Positions 17,277 through 25,439 of a DNA stretch of 63,079 bases are shown here, one piece after another. Numbering within the stretch: position 1 is the first letter of the stretch; every line of letters begins with the position of its first letter. A program made the translations under genes and the position numbers. This stretch comes from Luteolibacter sp. (GTDB taxonomy: Bacteria; Verrucomicrobiota; Verrucomicrobiia; Verrucomicrobiales; Akkermansiaceae). The stretch spans positions 1 to 63,079 of the forward strand of contig JAUYNL010000108.1 of NCBI GenBank assembly GCA_030696085.1, written 5' to 3'. The notes beneath the pieces were generated by a model, which saw nothing but the letters and a program-made list of their open reading frames with translations, did not search any database and was not told where the DNA came from.

Positions 17277-19898
17277 TCAGAGCGGAGGCAGGACGGTGTC
17301 GAGATCGCCCATGCCACCCTCGGCGGCCGCCGGGATGGTGCTGGCACCGGCATCGGCTCCGCGGAGCGGGCGACCGGTGGCATCGATAATCTGCGCGGTG
17401 ACGAAGACGATCAGGTTGCTCTTGATCCGGTTTTCCGACTTGGTCTGGAACAGGCGGCCGATCCATGGGATGTCGCCGAGAATCGGCACCTTGTCCTCGA
17501 CGTTTTGCACGTCTTCGCGCATCAGACCGCCGATGGCCACGGTGTAGCCGTCATAGATGGTGAGCGCGGTGTTGACGCGGCGTGAGGAGAAGACCGGCAT
17601 TTCAATGCGGTTTTCCGTGATGGTGATGGTGACCGGGTTGCCCGCCAGGTCGGTTCCACCGGATTGGATCGGGCTGCCGTAGTTGATGAAACCTTCGAAT
17701 TCGACGATTTCGGGCACGAAACGGAGGTCGATCATGAAGTCGTTCTCACCAATGGTGGGCTCGATTTCCAGAGTAATACCGGTGTTACGGGTCTCAAAGG
17801 CCGTGGGAGTGGCCGGAGTGACCGGGAAGGTGGAAACTCCACCACCGATTATGCCGCCACCGCCTCCGCCGGACACATCTGTGGCACCGACCGTGTTCGG
17901 AAGTTCCGGGGGTTCGTATTCGGTGGGATAGATGAATTCGCGAATGATCTCGATGGTGGCCTTCTGGCCGGAACGGGCGGTGACCGAGGGCGCGGTCATC
18001 AGATCCGTGCCCTTCTTCTGGGAGAGGCCGCGCATGATGACCTTGACATCGCCGTCGGTGAACAACCCGGTCAGCGACATGATGCCAGGAGCCACGTTGG
18101 CCGTTTGGGCGGTGCGGTTCGGATTATTGAGGACGGCATCGATGTTATTGCGGTTGATCGCGGCATCACCGCTGCGGTTGCCCGCAGTGGAGATGTTCGA
18201 GACCTGGTTGCTCCCGGCCGGGACACCCGGGATGAGCGGCCCGGAGAAGTCGCTGCCAACTCTGGGAGTGCCATTGCCAGTGGTGCCGCCCGCACCGAAG
18301 ACGGTGCCTTCGGAATTCGCGGAGAATGGTCCGATGACCCAGTCAAATCCGAGTTCCTCGCCGTTCTCCTGCGAGATTTCGACGAATTTGGTGGTGATCT
18401 TCACCTGCTTCGGCTGCTTGTTGACCAGAGCGGTCACAAGTTGTTCGACCTTGTCGAGTTCAGTCGGAGTGTTGGTAACCAGCAGCACGCCATTGGTGCT
18501 GAGGGTGGCGGAAGTGCCATCACCGAAAGCGACGCCGGAAGCCTTGAGCAGTTCGATGATTGGCTTGCGGGGCTTGAGCGCTGCCGAGCTGCCGCCAGCC
18601 GGAGCTTCGGCGAAGGGATCGGCATCCGCACCACCGCCACCACCGCCGCCGCCGCTATCGAGCGAGGATTGGAAATCAGGCGGCACGGTGAAGGTGCGGG
18701 TGAAGACATCCTCGCCGGTTTCGGTCTGTGGAACCAGAGTGACGGCGAAGTCATCCACCTTGTAGCGGAGCTTGGTTTGATCGCAGATGTATTTGAGGGC
18801 CACGGCCAAGGGCACGTTGCGGATGCGGAGTTCCTTGACCCGGAGGGTGCTTGGATCTCCTCCTGCCGCGGGCAGGGCATCAAGCCCGCCGGCGGCATCA
18901 AGTCCCGCATCAGCAGCAGCACTTGGAGCCGCGTTGGCTCTGGGGCGGCGGACGACGAAGTTCACGCCCTTGCGGGTGGGGTCGAGTTCGAGCGTATCGA
19001 GTTCGGCGGAACGCAGGCGGAGGAAATCGATGGCTTCCTCGACAGTGGTGTCCTCGAAATCAATCCGGGGAATGACGATGCGGCGGAGTTTTTCGGTGAT
19101 GTAAGCGACTCCGGTGCCGATGTCACTGGTGCCACCAGGGCCGGTCTGCGGGGAAGGAGCATCGGCGGGGACGGTGAGTTCCCATGCGGCGTCCACCTGC
19201 GAGAGAAGTTCGGCGCGGGTTTGATCGTAGGCGGCGCGGTAGTAATCCGACTTTGCGGAGGCGACGCGCTCCATGCCGCGGCGTGCGGCGGAGTTGTGAG
19301 GATCGAGGCGGAGCACGTTTTCATACTCGCGCTTGGCGTCGTCGTATTTGCCGAGATTGAAGTTGCCCTCGGCGGTGTAGAGGTTGCGGCGGACCTTATC
19401 GATGTCCTGGGTGTGTTCGTAAGTGAGCGCGGGATTGGTGCGGATAGGATCTTCGAGGTAGCCGAGTTCGCGCCTGGCATCGGGGTTTTCGGCATCCACC
19501 GCAATGACATTGTCGAGCAGGGTGCGGGCCTCGGTGTATTTGCCGACCTTGCGATGCTGCATGGCGAGGGCGACGCTGGCATCGCTGAGGTGGCTGATGT
19601 AGCTTTGGCGGCGGTCGGCAAACATCGGTGCATCGGGCACCTTCTGCAGGGCCTGCGAGTATTTGTCCACCGCCTGCTGATAATCGCCCTTGGCATAGGC
19701 TTCGCGGCCTTCGGCAAGCAGGCGGTCGCCCTCGATGACATCGTTCTGGCGGCGGATCATTTCGCGTTGGGCGAGGCTGCTGTAGCCGTAGCCGCCTTCG
19801 CCGGCGTTTGCCTTGGTGATGATGACTGGCAGGGCGGATGCTGCGGCCATCAGTGCGACAGCGGTGCGACTGGATCGATACATGAGCGGATTTTGCAT
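17277..19898 (-). CDS. Secretin-like protein with TPR N-terminus (Amuc_1098-like)
   Basis: 873 residues. A signal peptide (to about residue 32) is followed by TPR-like helices (about 50-230, with repeats of the AYAKGDYQQAVDKYSQAL kind). An STN/N0-like domain comes next (NVPLAVALKYICDQTKLRYK), then N-domains and a C-terminal secretin core (about 500-840) with the signature VPILGDIPWIGRLFQ. The architecture and its place in the operon match Akkermansia Amuc_1098. The protein should form an outer-membrane ring through which a pilus-like fibre or proteins pass. Gly-rich linkers occur near 430 and 710. It is the last gene of the operon; a long plus-strand open frame opposite it is an antisense artefact. 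Confidence 0.88.
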   Translation of the reverse strand: MQNPLMYRSSRTAVALMAAASALPVIITKANAGEGGYGYSSLAQREMIRRQNDVIEGDRLLAEGREAYAKGDYQQAVDKYSQALQKVPDAPMFADRRQSYISHLSDASVALAMQHRKVGKYTEARTLLDNVIAVDAENPDARRELGYLEDPIRTNPALTYEHTQDIDKVRRNLYTAEGNFNLGKYDDAKREYENVLRLDPHNSAARRGMERVASAKSDYYRAAYDQTRAELLSQVDAAWELTVPADAPSPQTGPGGTSDIGTGVAYITEKLRRIVIPRIDFEDTTVEEAIDFLRLRSAELDTLELDPTRKGVNFVVRRPRANAAPSAAADAGLDAAGGLDALPAAGGDPSTLRVKELRIRNVPLAVALKYICDQTKLRYKVDDFAVTLVPQTETGEDVFTRTFTVPPDFQSSLDSGGGGGGGGADADPFAEAPAGGSSAALKPRKPIIELLKASGVAFGDGTSATLSTNGVLLVTNTPTELDKVEQLVTALVNKQPKQVKITTKFVEISQENGEELGFDWVIGPFSANSEGTVFGAGGTTGNGTPRVGSDFSGPLIPGVPAGSNQVSNISTAGNRSGDAAINRNNIDAVLNNPNRTAQTANVAPGIMSLTGLFTDGDVKVIMRGLSQKKGTDLMTAPSVTARSGQKATIEIIREFIYPTEYEPPELPNTVGATDVSGGGGGGIIGGGVSTFPVTPATPTAFETRNTGITLEIEPTIGENDFMIDLRFVPEIVEFEGFINYGSPIQSGGTDLAGNPVTITITENRIEMPVFSSRRVNTALTIYDGYTVAIGGLMREDVQNVEDKVPILGDIPWIGRLFQTKSENRIKSNLIVFVTAQIIDATGRPLRGADAGASTIPAAAEGGMGDLDTVLPPL

Positions 19899-19956
19899 GG
19901 TGGGCTGAGGTTTTCTGGCGATGTTTTCGAGGTTTGGAAAGTGATTTTTGCGGAAT

Positions 19957-21009
19957 TTACGGGTTCAGCGCGGGGAAGCCGCCCTTGGCGATCCGCACGG
20001 TCTGGCGGGCTCCTGAGGCATCGGTGAATTCGACGATGACGGATTCCGGCGAGACGGTCTTGAGGAAGTAATCCTTCTTTGCGGAATCCGGCGGCAGGGC
20101 GAAGGCGGTGTTTTCCTCAACCTTGAATTCCTTGCCCGCGCGGCCGAGAGCTTCGAGCGAGAACACGGCGCTGCGGTCGTATTTCAGATGCTCGTTCTTA
20201 CGCTCGTCGGAGAGCGGCGATGGCACTTCGTAAACCACGCCTTTTTTGTTGGGCCGTTGGTCCTCGATGCGGACGATGGTGACGTCCATCTCGATGTTGA
20301 TCTTTTTGTTGACCTCCTTGCGGACTTCCGAGCCGAGCAGTTTGAAGCGGTTTTTCATCGGAGCCTTGTTGAAGAACAACTCGCCTGGAGCGACCATTTC
20401 CGCAGCAGTGATCCGGTTTTTCCCGCCCTTGGCATCCTCATAGGTGAATGGGAACTTACCTTCCGAGCCGTAGCCCGGGCGGAGCACCCAGGTGAGGCTT
20501 TCATCCTTGGCAAACATGAGTTTGGCGATCAGCGCCGGGAAGGACCTGGCATTGTTCGGGTCGGTTTTGGCATTGAATTCATCAATGTTTGAAAAGCCAT
20601 CACCGTCGGGATCGCGGTTCGGGGAATCGGCGAAACCGGGGTCGAGCCGATAATCGAGCCACCAGGTGTTGGGAATCGGCGGATGGATGGGCGGATCCTT
20701 CAACGGATCGACGGCTTTTTCCGGGGCGCTGCTGGCGACGAAGAGGGAGATGCCGGTGAAGAGGTCCACCGGGCGCTCGCCATCGAGCGCCTGTTTCCAA
20801 GTGCGGTCGAGCCCCAAGGACTGAAGAGCCTTGGGAATGAGGTCGGAGCCGGGAACTGCGGTGTTGTTGTTGCCGACACCTTTCAGGCCGGTTCCGAAAT
20901 CCGCATCGACGCCGCCGAATTTGGACCATCCGAGATAACCGAGACCGAGAGCCACCACGACGGCTCCGCCCAGTGCGGCTTTTTCATAATTCTTGGCAAA
21001 CCAGGACAT
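19957..21009 (-). CDS. Amuc_1099-like pilus-associated membrane protein
   Basis: 350 residues. It starts MSWFAKNYEKAALGG followed by one TM helix (about 12-28), so it is anchored in the inner membrane with most of the chain in the periplasm. A segment with DPDGDGFSNIDEFNAKTDP (about residues 130-150) resembles a thrombospondin-type-3/dockerin-like calcium-binding loop, as in many Verrucomicrobiota proteins. The last third resembles a small beta domain. It sits between the Amuc_1100-like gene (10 bp) and the secretin gene (58 bp), in the same order as Akkermansia Amuc_1099. Its role in the assembly platform is unknown. Confidence 0.75.
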   Translation of the reverse strand: MSWFAKNYEKAALGGAVVVALGLGYLGWSKFGGVDADFGTGLKGVGNNNTAVPGSDLIPKALQSLGLDRTWKQALDGERPVDLFTGISLFVASSAPEKAVDPLKDPPIHPPIPNTWWLDYRLDPGFADSPNRDPDGDGFSNIDEFNAKTDPNNARSFPALIAKLMFAKDESLTWVLRPGYGSEGKFPFTYEDAKGGKNRITAAEMVAPGELFFNKAPMKNRFKLLGSEVRKEVNKKINIEMDVTIVRIEDQRPNKKGVVYEVPSPLSDERKNEHLKYDRSAVFSLEALGRAGKEFKVEENTAFALPPDSAKKDYFLKTVSPESVIVEFTDASGARQTVRIAKGGFPALNP

Positions 21010-21018
21010 GATGGGAAA

Positions 21019-21990
21019 TCAGGGAAGTTTTTTGGCGGGCAGGAATTGCATGAGGTCCAGCCGGAGGAAGACGTTGACTTCCTCGTTGCCGAGGACTTGA
21101 GCGAGGATGCGGCTGGAATCCGGCGGCGGCGCGGCGGGGGCGACGGCTCCGCCCGGTTTTTCCTCAACTTTTTCCGTGCCATCCGATGGCAGGACGAAGC
21201 CTCCCCCGCCGAAGATGTCGTTGACGGCTGGTGCTGCGGCGGCGGGTTTGTCGAATTTCGCGTCAGCGGCGCGGGGTGGATCCTTTTTGGTGTTCGAGAT
21301 ACGCAGGGAGCGGACTACGACGCAATGGTTTTCCGGCTTGACGATGGAGGAGAGGAATCCGCGCAGGGATTTCTCCGGGCCGCGGAAGGTGATTTCGAGC
21401 GACAAGGGGCGCGCGACATCGGTCGGTTTTGCCTGGAACGGGCGGCCTTCTTCCTCCGAAAGAAGCGGACGATGAAGGTTCCTGAGCTCGGAAGCACCGG
21501 ACCCGGCCAGGGCGAGCATCAGGCTTTTGATCCCCAGCAACTGGTGGTTGAGGATGCCGGTGGTTTCGCCGCGGGCGAGCGAGGTTTTGTATTTTTCAAA
21601 GCCGCAGAAGAATTCGTCGGGCAATTTGGTTGCGGAATCGGCAAAGGCCGCGTGAATCTCGTCATTGACGGCCTTGAGGCGATTGGTGAAATCCTGTGGC
21701 GAGACGTTGGCGAGATCCTTCGGGCGGAATGGCTCGAAAGCCGCCTGTAGCGATTCGGTGGCCTTGCTGTATTCATCGAGGGCCTTGCTTTTTCCATCGC
21801 GGTTCTCCTGGCGGGGGTAAAGGGCGAGTTGCTCGAAGTTGGAGGCTTCGGATGCAGCCGTATCGAATTGCTCCTTGGCGGCTACGTAGCGGTCGGCTCC
21901 CTTGGATCCCACCAGGAACAGCAGGACCGCACCCACGAGGGTGGCTCCGCCCAGGGCTACCAGAAACTTGTTATCCTTGATCCAACTCAT
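21019..21990 (-). CDS. Amuc_1100-like pilus-associated protein
   Basis: 323 residues from ATG 21990 (Amuc_1100 is about 317). One N-terminal TM helix is followed by a coiled segment, then two ferredoxin-like (PilO-like) halves. Landmarks shared with Amuc_1100 as I remember it are an L-x-x-Y-x-K-A-x-x-S-L-x-x-A-x-x-P-F helix, an RP-L motif (LHRPLLSEEE), a PLSLEITFRGPEKSLRGFL-like strand-helix, an Ala/Pro-rich linker, and the NEEVNVFLRLDLMQF end. In Akkermansia the protein is surface-associated and immunologically active, but its native job is probably PilO-like, within the inner-membrane platform. It is 28 bp after the PilM-like gene and 9 bp before the Amuc_1099-like gene. Confidence 0.85.
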   Translation of the reverse strand: MSWIKDNKFLVALGGATLVGAVLLFLVGSKGADRYVAAKEQFDTAASEASNFEQLALYPRQENRDGKSKALDEYSKATESLQAAFEPFRPKDLANVSPQDFTNRLKAVNDEIHAAFADSATKLPDEFFCGFEKYKTSLARGETTGILNHQLLGIKSLMLALAGSGASELRNLHRPLLSEEEGRPFQAKPTDVARPLSLEITFRGPEKSLRGFLSSIVKPENHCVVVRSLRISNTKKDPPRAADAKFDKPAAAAPAVNDIFGGGGFVLPSDGTEKVEEKPGGAVAPAAPPPDSSRILAQVLGNEEVNVFLRLDLMQFLPAKKLP

Positions 21991-22018
21991 ATATCGGTGT
22001 GGCGAATGATTGCAGGCA

Positions 22019-23818
22019 TCACTTGATGGCGACCTCGCGGGCCAGTGGCAGGGTGATTTCAAAGGGGAACCCGAGTTCACCCGGTTTGCCGGTCACGGTG
22101 ATGTCGAGAATTTGTTCGTCGCTAAGCACGACCTCCGGGCCATTGGCGGGCTTCGTCTTGAAGCGGAAGCTGGTGGATTTGTCTCGCAGGTTCTTCAACA
22201 ACACGGAAACCACATTCTGGCTGCGCGGGTTCTCACGCCAGAAACCCTTGATGCGCACGGCATTGGCAGTGGACAGATCGGCGAGCGAGGAGGCCCCGTA
22301 TTTCGCGGCGGCGAAATCCGGTTTGATGACGGATTTACCGTTCGGAGCTTTACCGGCAGCTGGTTTCGCCCCTTGTTCGGCCTGCGGATCATAGCCGTTG
22401 ATCGGTTCCAAATCCGTCAACCAGACCGCGTCACTGGCGAATGCGCCGCGCACTTCCGCGAGCAGGTCCATCCAGAACGCGTGATCGGACTCCACCCCGG
22501 TGTAGCCCCCGGCGATTTGCCGCAGGGCGGCTTCCCGCTTGAGCAGGGAGTCGATCTGGGATTTGAGCGGGGCGAGCGAATCCCGCTGCTCCGCCATGGT
22601 CCGGGCGAGGTCCGCGGCCTTGGCGGCGGCAATGTTCTGATAGGCGGCCCATGCGCCCATTCCGGCGAGCAGCACGGCGGCGGCGGCGATGAGGAATGGT
22701 TTCCTGCGATCAGCGGCACGAGTCTGCTCAACCACCAGGGGGACTAGATCGATATTGATTTCGGATTTGCCAATTCCGCGGAGTCCCAGACCGACTAGTT
22801 CGCCCATCAGGTGGCCTTCGCGCTGTACGGTGGAGGCTTCCACGCCCTTGCCGATGGTCAGATTGCGGACCGGATTGAAATATGCGACCGGGAGGTTGAG
22901 CTTCTCGTTGAAGAATTCCAGAGTGTAGGGGAGGTTCGCCCCGCCGCCGGCCAGGAGGATGCGGCGTGGCGCACTGCCGCCATGCTGGCTGCGGTAGTAG
23001 TTGGTGGTCCGGGCGATCTCTGCGGGCAATCGGCTGAGGGCATTGCGGATGACCATCGCCATGGCGGCGACGGTTTCGTCCATTTGCTCGGTGTGGCCTC
23101 CACCGAGGGCGACGAGGCCGTTGGAAATCTTCTGATGCTCGGCCTCTGCGAAGGAAATGTTGTATTCCTTGGCAATGGCGGCGGTGATGGCGGATCCGCC
23201 GATGGCGATGCTGCGGGTAAAAAAGCGTTTGCCCTCGATGTAGAGCAGATTGCTGGTCTTGGCACCGATGTCGATCAGCAGGATGGGCTCCTCGGGCTGT
23301 CCATACGTCGAACGGAACGCATTGTAGAGGGCCATCGGCGCGACATCCACCTCGACAGTTCCCAGGCCGGCCTCATTGACGGCTGCATTGATTTCGTCCA
23401 GCGAGTCGCTCTTGATGGCGACGATGACTACTTCCTTCTCGGCGGTGCCTTGGATGAGTTCGTAATCCCAAACGACTTCCTGAAGCGGGAAAGGCACATG
23501 CTGCTGGGCCTCGAAGGTGACCAATTGCTCGATATTGTCATCCTGAAGGGGTGGTAGTTTGACGAAGCGCGTGAACACCGCCTGGCCGGAAATCGCATAG
23601 CGTGCCTTGGTTTTCCCCACCTTGAGACGCTGGGCCAGATCCGAAATGGCCACCTGGGTCTGGGCGATCCGCGAGGCATCCATCGATGGGTCCGCGACGA
23701 TGGACTCGGAGTCGTATGCCTTGAGGATCAATCCGCCGTTTTTCGAGACCTCGAATACGGCCATGCTGATGCGTTGGGATCCTATGTTGATTGCGACGCT
23801 AGTCTGAATGTCAGCCAT
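22019..23818 (-). CDS. PilM-PilN-like fused platform protein (Amuc_1101-like)
   Basis: 599 residues from ATG 23818. Residues 1 to about 340 form an actin-like PilM ATPase fold (NIGSQRISMAVFE phosphate loop, ILLIDIGAKTSNLLYI second phosphate loop, RILLAGGGANLP adenosine motif). A TM helix at about 375-395 and a PilN-like periplasmic domain follow. In classical type IV pili PilM and PilN are separate; here they are one chain, as in Akkermansia. The protein would connect the cytoplasmic motor side to the periplasmic PilO/Amuc_1100-like partner encoded next. It is 57 bp downstream of the Amuc_1102-like gene. Confidence 0.88.
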   Translation of the reverse strand: MADIQTSVAINIGSQRISMAVFEVSKNGGLILKAYDSESIVADPSMDASRIAQTQVAISDLAQRLKVGKTKARYAISGQAVFTRFVKLPPLQDDNIEQLVTFEAQQHVPFPLQEVVWDYELIQGTAEKEVVIVAIKSDSLDEINAAVNEAGLGTVEVDVAPMALYNAFRSTYGQPEEPILLIDIGAKTSNLLYIEGKRFFTRSIAIGGSAITAAIAKEYNISFAEAEHQKISNGLVALGGGHTEQMDETVAAMAMVIRNALSRLPAEIARTTNYYRSQHGGSAPRRILLAGGGANLPYTLEFFNEKLNLPVAYFNPVRNLTIGKGVEASTVQREGHLMGELVGLGLRGIGKSEINIDLVPLVVEQTRAADRRKPFLIAAAAVLLAGMGAWAAYQNIAAAKAADLARTMAEQRDSLAPLKSQIDSLLKREAALRQIAGGYTGVESDHAFWMDLLAEVRGAFASDAVWLTDLEPINGYDPQAEQGAKPAAGKAPNGKSVIKPDFAAAKYGASSLADLSTANAVRIKGFWRENPRSQNVVSVLLKNLRDKSTSFRFKTKPANGPEVVLSDEQILDITVTGKPGELGFPFEITLPLAREVAIK

Positions 23819-23875
23819 GATGCGGAAGAATGGAAAAAGGAAATGGGAGAGATGCTGCGGGCAGGAGTTCCACAA

Positions 23876-24508
23876 TCAACGACCGCTGCGGGAATCGGAG
23901 GTCTCGGCGTAACGGTCCCACCACATGTTTCCAAAGGGGGTTTCCGTCTTGTTAAGGAGAGGGACTGAATCGCTGCGTGAAATTTTTTCGGAAGCGGCAT
24001 TCCACCAACCGGGGCGGAATTTGGTGGTTTCCTCGGCGACCTTGACGCCATTGATGAGAATTTCAAAACCGACGGCCTCGACGGCGGACTTTCCGCCTTT
24101 TTCGGATCCGGTGAGACGCTTGAGCGAGGCGGGCGAGAGGTACACCGAACAATAGACTTCCTCCTCGAGTGGAACATTCACATGCTCGATGTCTTTGGTC
24201 AGAAGCAACATCGAGCCGGATTTTTCCGGGTTTTTCACCGCAATGAACCACTTCACGGTGAGACGCTCACAGGTTTTGGAATTCGGTTCAGGGCTCATGG
24301 AAACCTTGATTTTGGTTTCGATTTCCAGCCACTCCTTGGGTTTGAAGGATTTCTGTTTGCCTCCTGAGAACTCCGGCGAGGGCAGATCATCGAATGTTGG
24401 CTTTTCACCAACGACCTTGGCGTTTTGGCCAAAGGCACCGCCTGTCGAGAAACTGGTGATGACTGCGAAGGCGGTGGCGGAGACAAGATTTCGGAGCAGG
24501 GCGTTCAT
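23876..24508 (-). CDS. Amuc_1102-like exported protein
   Basis: 210 residues with a cleavable signal peptide (to AFGQ near residue 28). The mature part begins with a short acidic linker (PTFDDLPSPEFSGGK), then a beta-sandwich-like domain with WLEIETKIKVSMSP and VKWFIAVKNP strands and an FEILINGVKVAEE strand. It is the first gene of the pilus-like operon, as the counterpart of Amuc_1102, which has similar length. It has an N-terminal signal but no TM anchor, so it is likely periplasmic or outer-membrane associated. It is divergent from aroD across 154 bp that should contain both promoters. Confidence 0.8.
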   Translation of the reverse strand: MNALLRNLVSATAFAVITSFSTGGAFGQNAKVVGEKPTFDDLPSPEFSGGKQKSFKPKEWLEIETKIKVSMSPEPNSKTCERLTVKWFIAVKNPEKSGSMLLLTKDIEHVNVPLEEEVYCSVYLSPASLKRLTGSEKGGKSAVEAVGFEILINGVKVAEETTKFRPGWWNAASEKISRSDSVPLLNKTETPFGNMWWDRYAETSDSRSGR

Positions 24509-24662
24509 GCGGTCGGGGTTTGAAGGAAGCTAGGGAATCGGATTTCGGGTTGGCCAGAGAAAATGACGATTTTTGAGAAAATTTCACCGGAAGTAAATAC
24601 AGCACGGTCTTGGCAGAGCACAAGCGATTGACGAGCCGGAGCCGGCAGCGCATCACTCGGCC

Positions 24663-25385
24663 ATGGCCAACACGGAATTTTCACTCACGGACCAGCGCCC
24701 CAAAGTGGTGGGAAGCTTCGGTGGAATTGGTGATTTGCACCAGGCGGAAGCCCTGTTCGTAAGGGACTCCTGCAATCTGGCAGAAATCCGCATGGACCTC
24801 ATGGCGCAGTCATGCATGGGAGCAGAGTCCCCGCCGTGGCGGCATTTGTGCGACATCCCGCTGCTTTTCACCGCTCGGTGCGCGGAGGAGGGCGGAAACG
24901 GCAATCTGGCCGCCGCCGCACGCATCGCACTGCTAGAGACCGCTCTGGATGACGCGGCCTGCATGGACATCGAGGTGGCCAGCATTCCAGAAATGGGAGC
25001 CATGATAGAAACGCTGCGGGCCCGCGGGATTCCGTGGATCGCCTCGTTTCATGATTTCGAAAAACTGCCGGAAACCAGCGTGCTGGCCGCTGCGGCGAGC
25101 CGTGCGAAAGCTGCGGGCGCGAGTGTGTTCAAGGCCGCGGCGAGACTGCACGGCCCAGCGGATCTCGCCCGGTTGGCGGAATTCCAACTCGCTGATCACG
25201 GGATTCCAGCAGCCACCATGGGCATGGGACCGCTCGCCCCGGTCTCGCGCCTGCTCTGTGCCCAATGCGGAAGCCTTCTCAACTACGGCTACCTCGGAGA
25301 AACGCCAACCGCTCCGGGCCAATGGGATGCGGGATTCCTGAAGCAGGCGATCGGGCGGCTGACACACTACGACCTTCGGCATTGA
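24663..25385 (+). CDS. aroD: Type I 3-dehydroquinate dehydratase
   Basis: 240 residues. Type I dehydroquinases dehydrate 3-dehydroquinate through a Schiff-base lysine in the shikimate pathway. The motifs are visible: AEIRMDL (substrate-binding Glu/Arg), the general-base His in ASFHDF, the Schiff-base Lys in SVFKAAA, and the GYLGETPTAPGQ loop. It stands alone on the plus strand, divergent from the pilus-like operon and convergent with the NRPS-like cluster. ATG 24663 starts directly at the expected N-terminus. Confidence 0.92.
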   Translation: MANTEFSLTDQRPKVVGSFGGIGDLHQAEALFVRDSCNLAEIRMDLMAQSCMGAESPPWRHLCDIPLLFTARCAEEGGNGNLAAAARIALLETALDDAACMDIEVASIPEMGAMIETLRARGIPWIASFHDFEKLPETSVLAAAASRAKAAGASVFKAAARLHGPADLARLAEFQLADHGIPAATMGMGPLAPVSRLLCAQCGSLLNYGYLGETPTAPGQWDAGFLKQAIGRLTHYDLRH

Positions 25386-25439
25386 AAGTTGCCAAGGTCC
25401 TCGCGGACTCCCTTGCCTGCAATAAAATCCACCACCGTT

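Noticed and set aside
17664..20027. Very long plus-strand open frame (787 codons) opposite the secretin gene
   Set aside because: Low-complexity Gly/Asp/Val-rich translation with no family features; it is the antisense of a gene with clear secretin motifs and a matching operon position. High GC leaves such antisense frames open.
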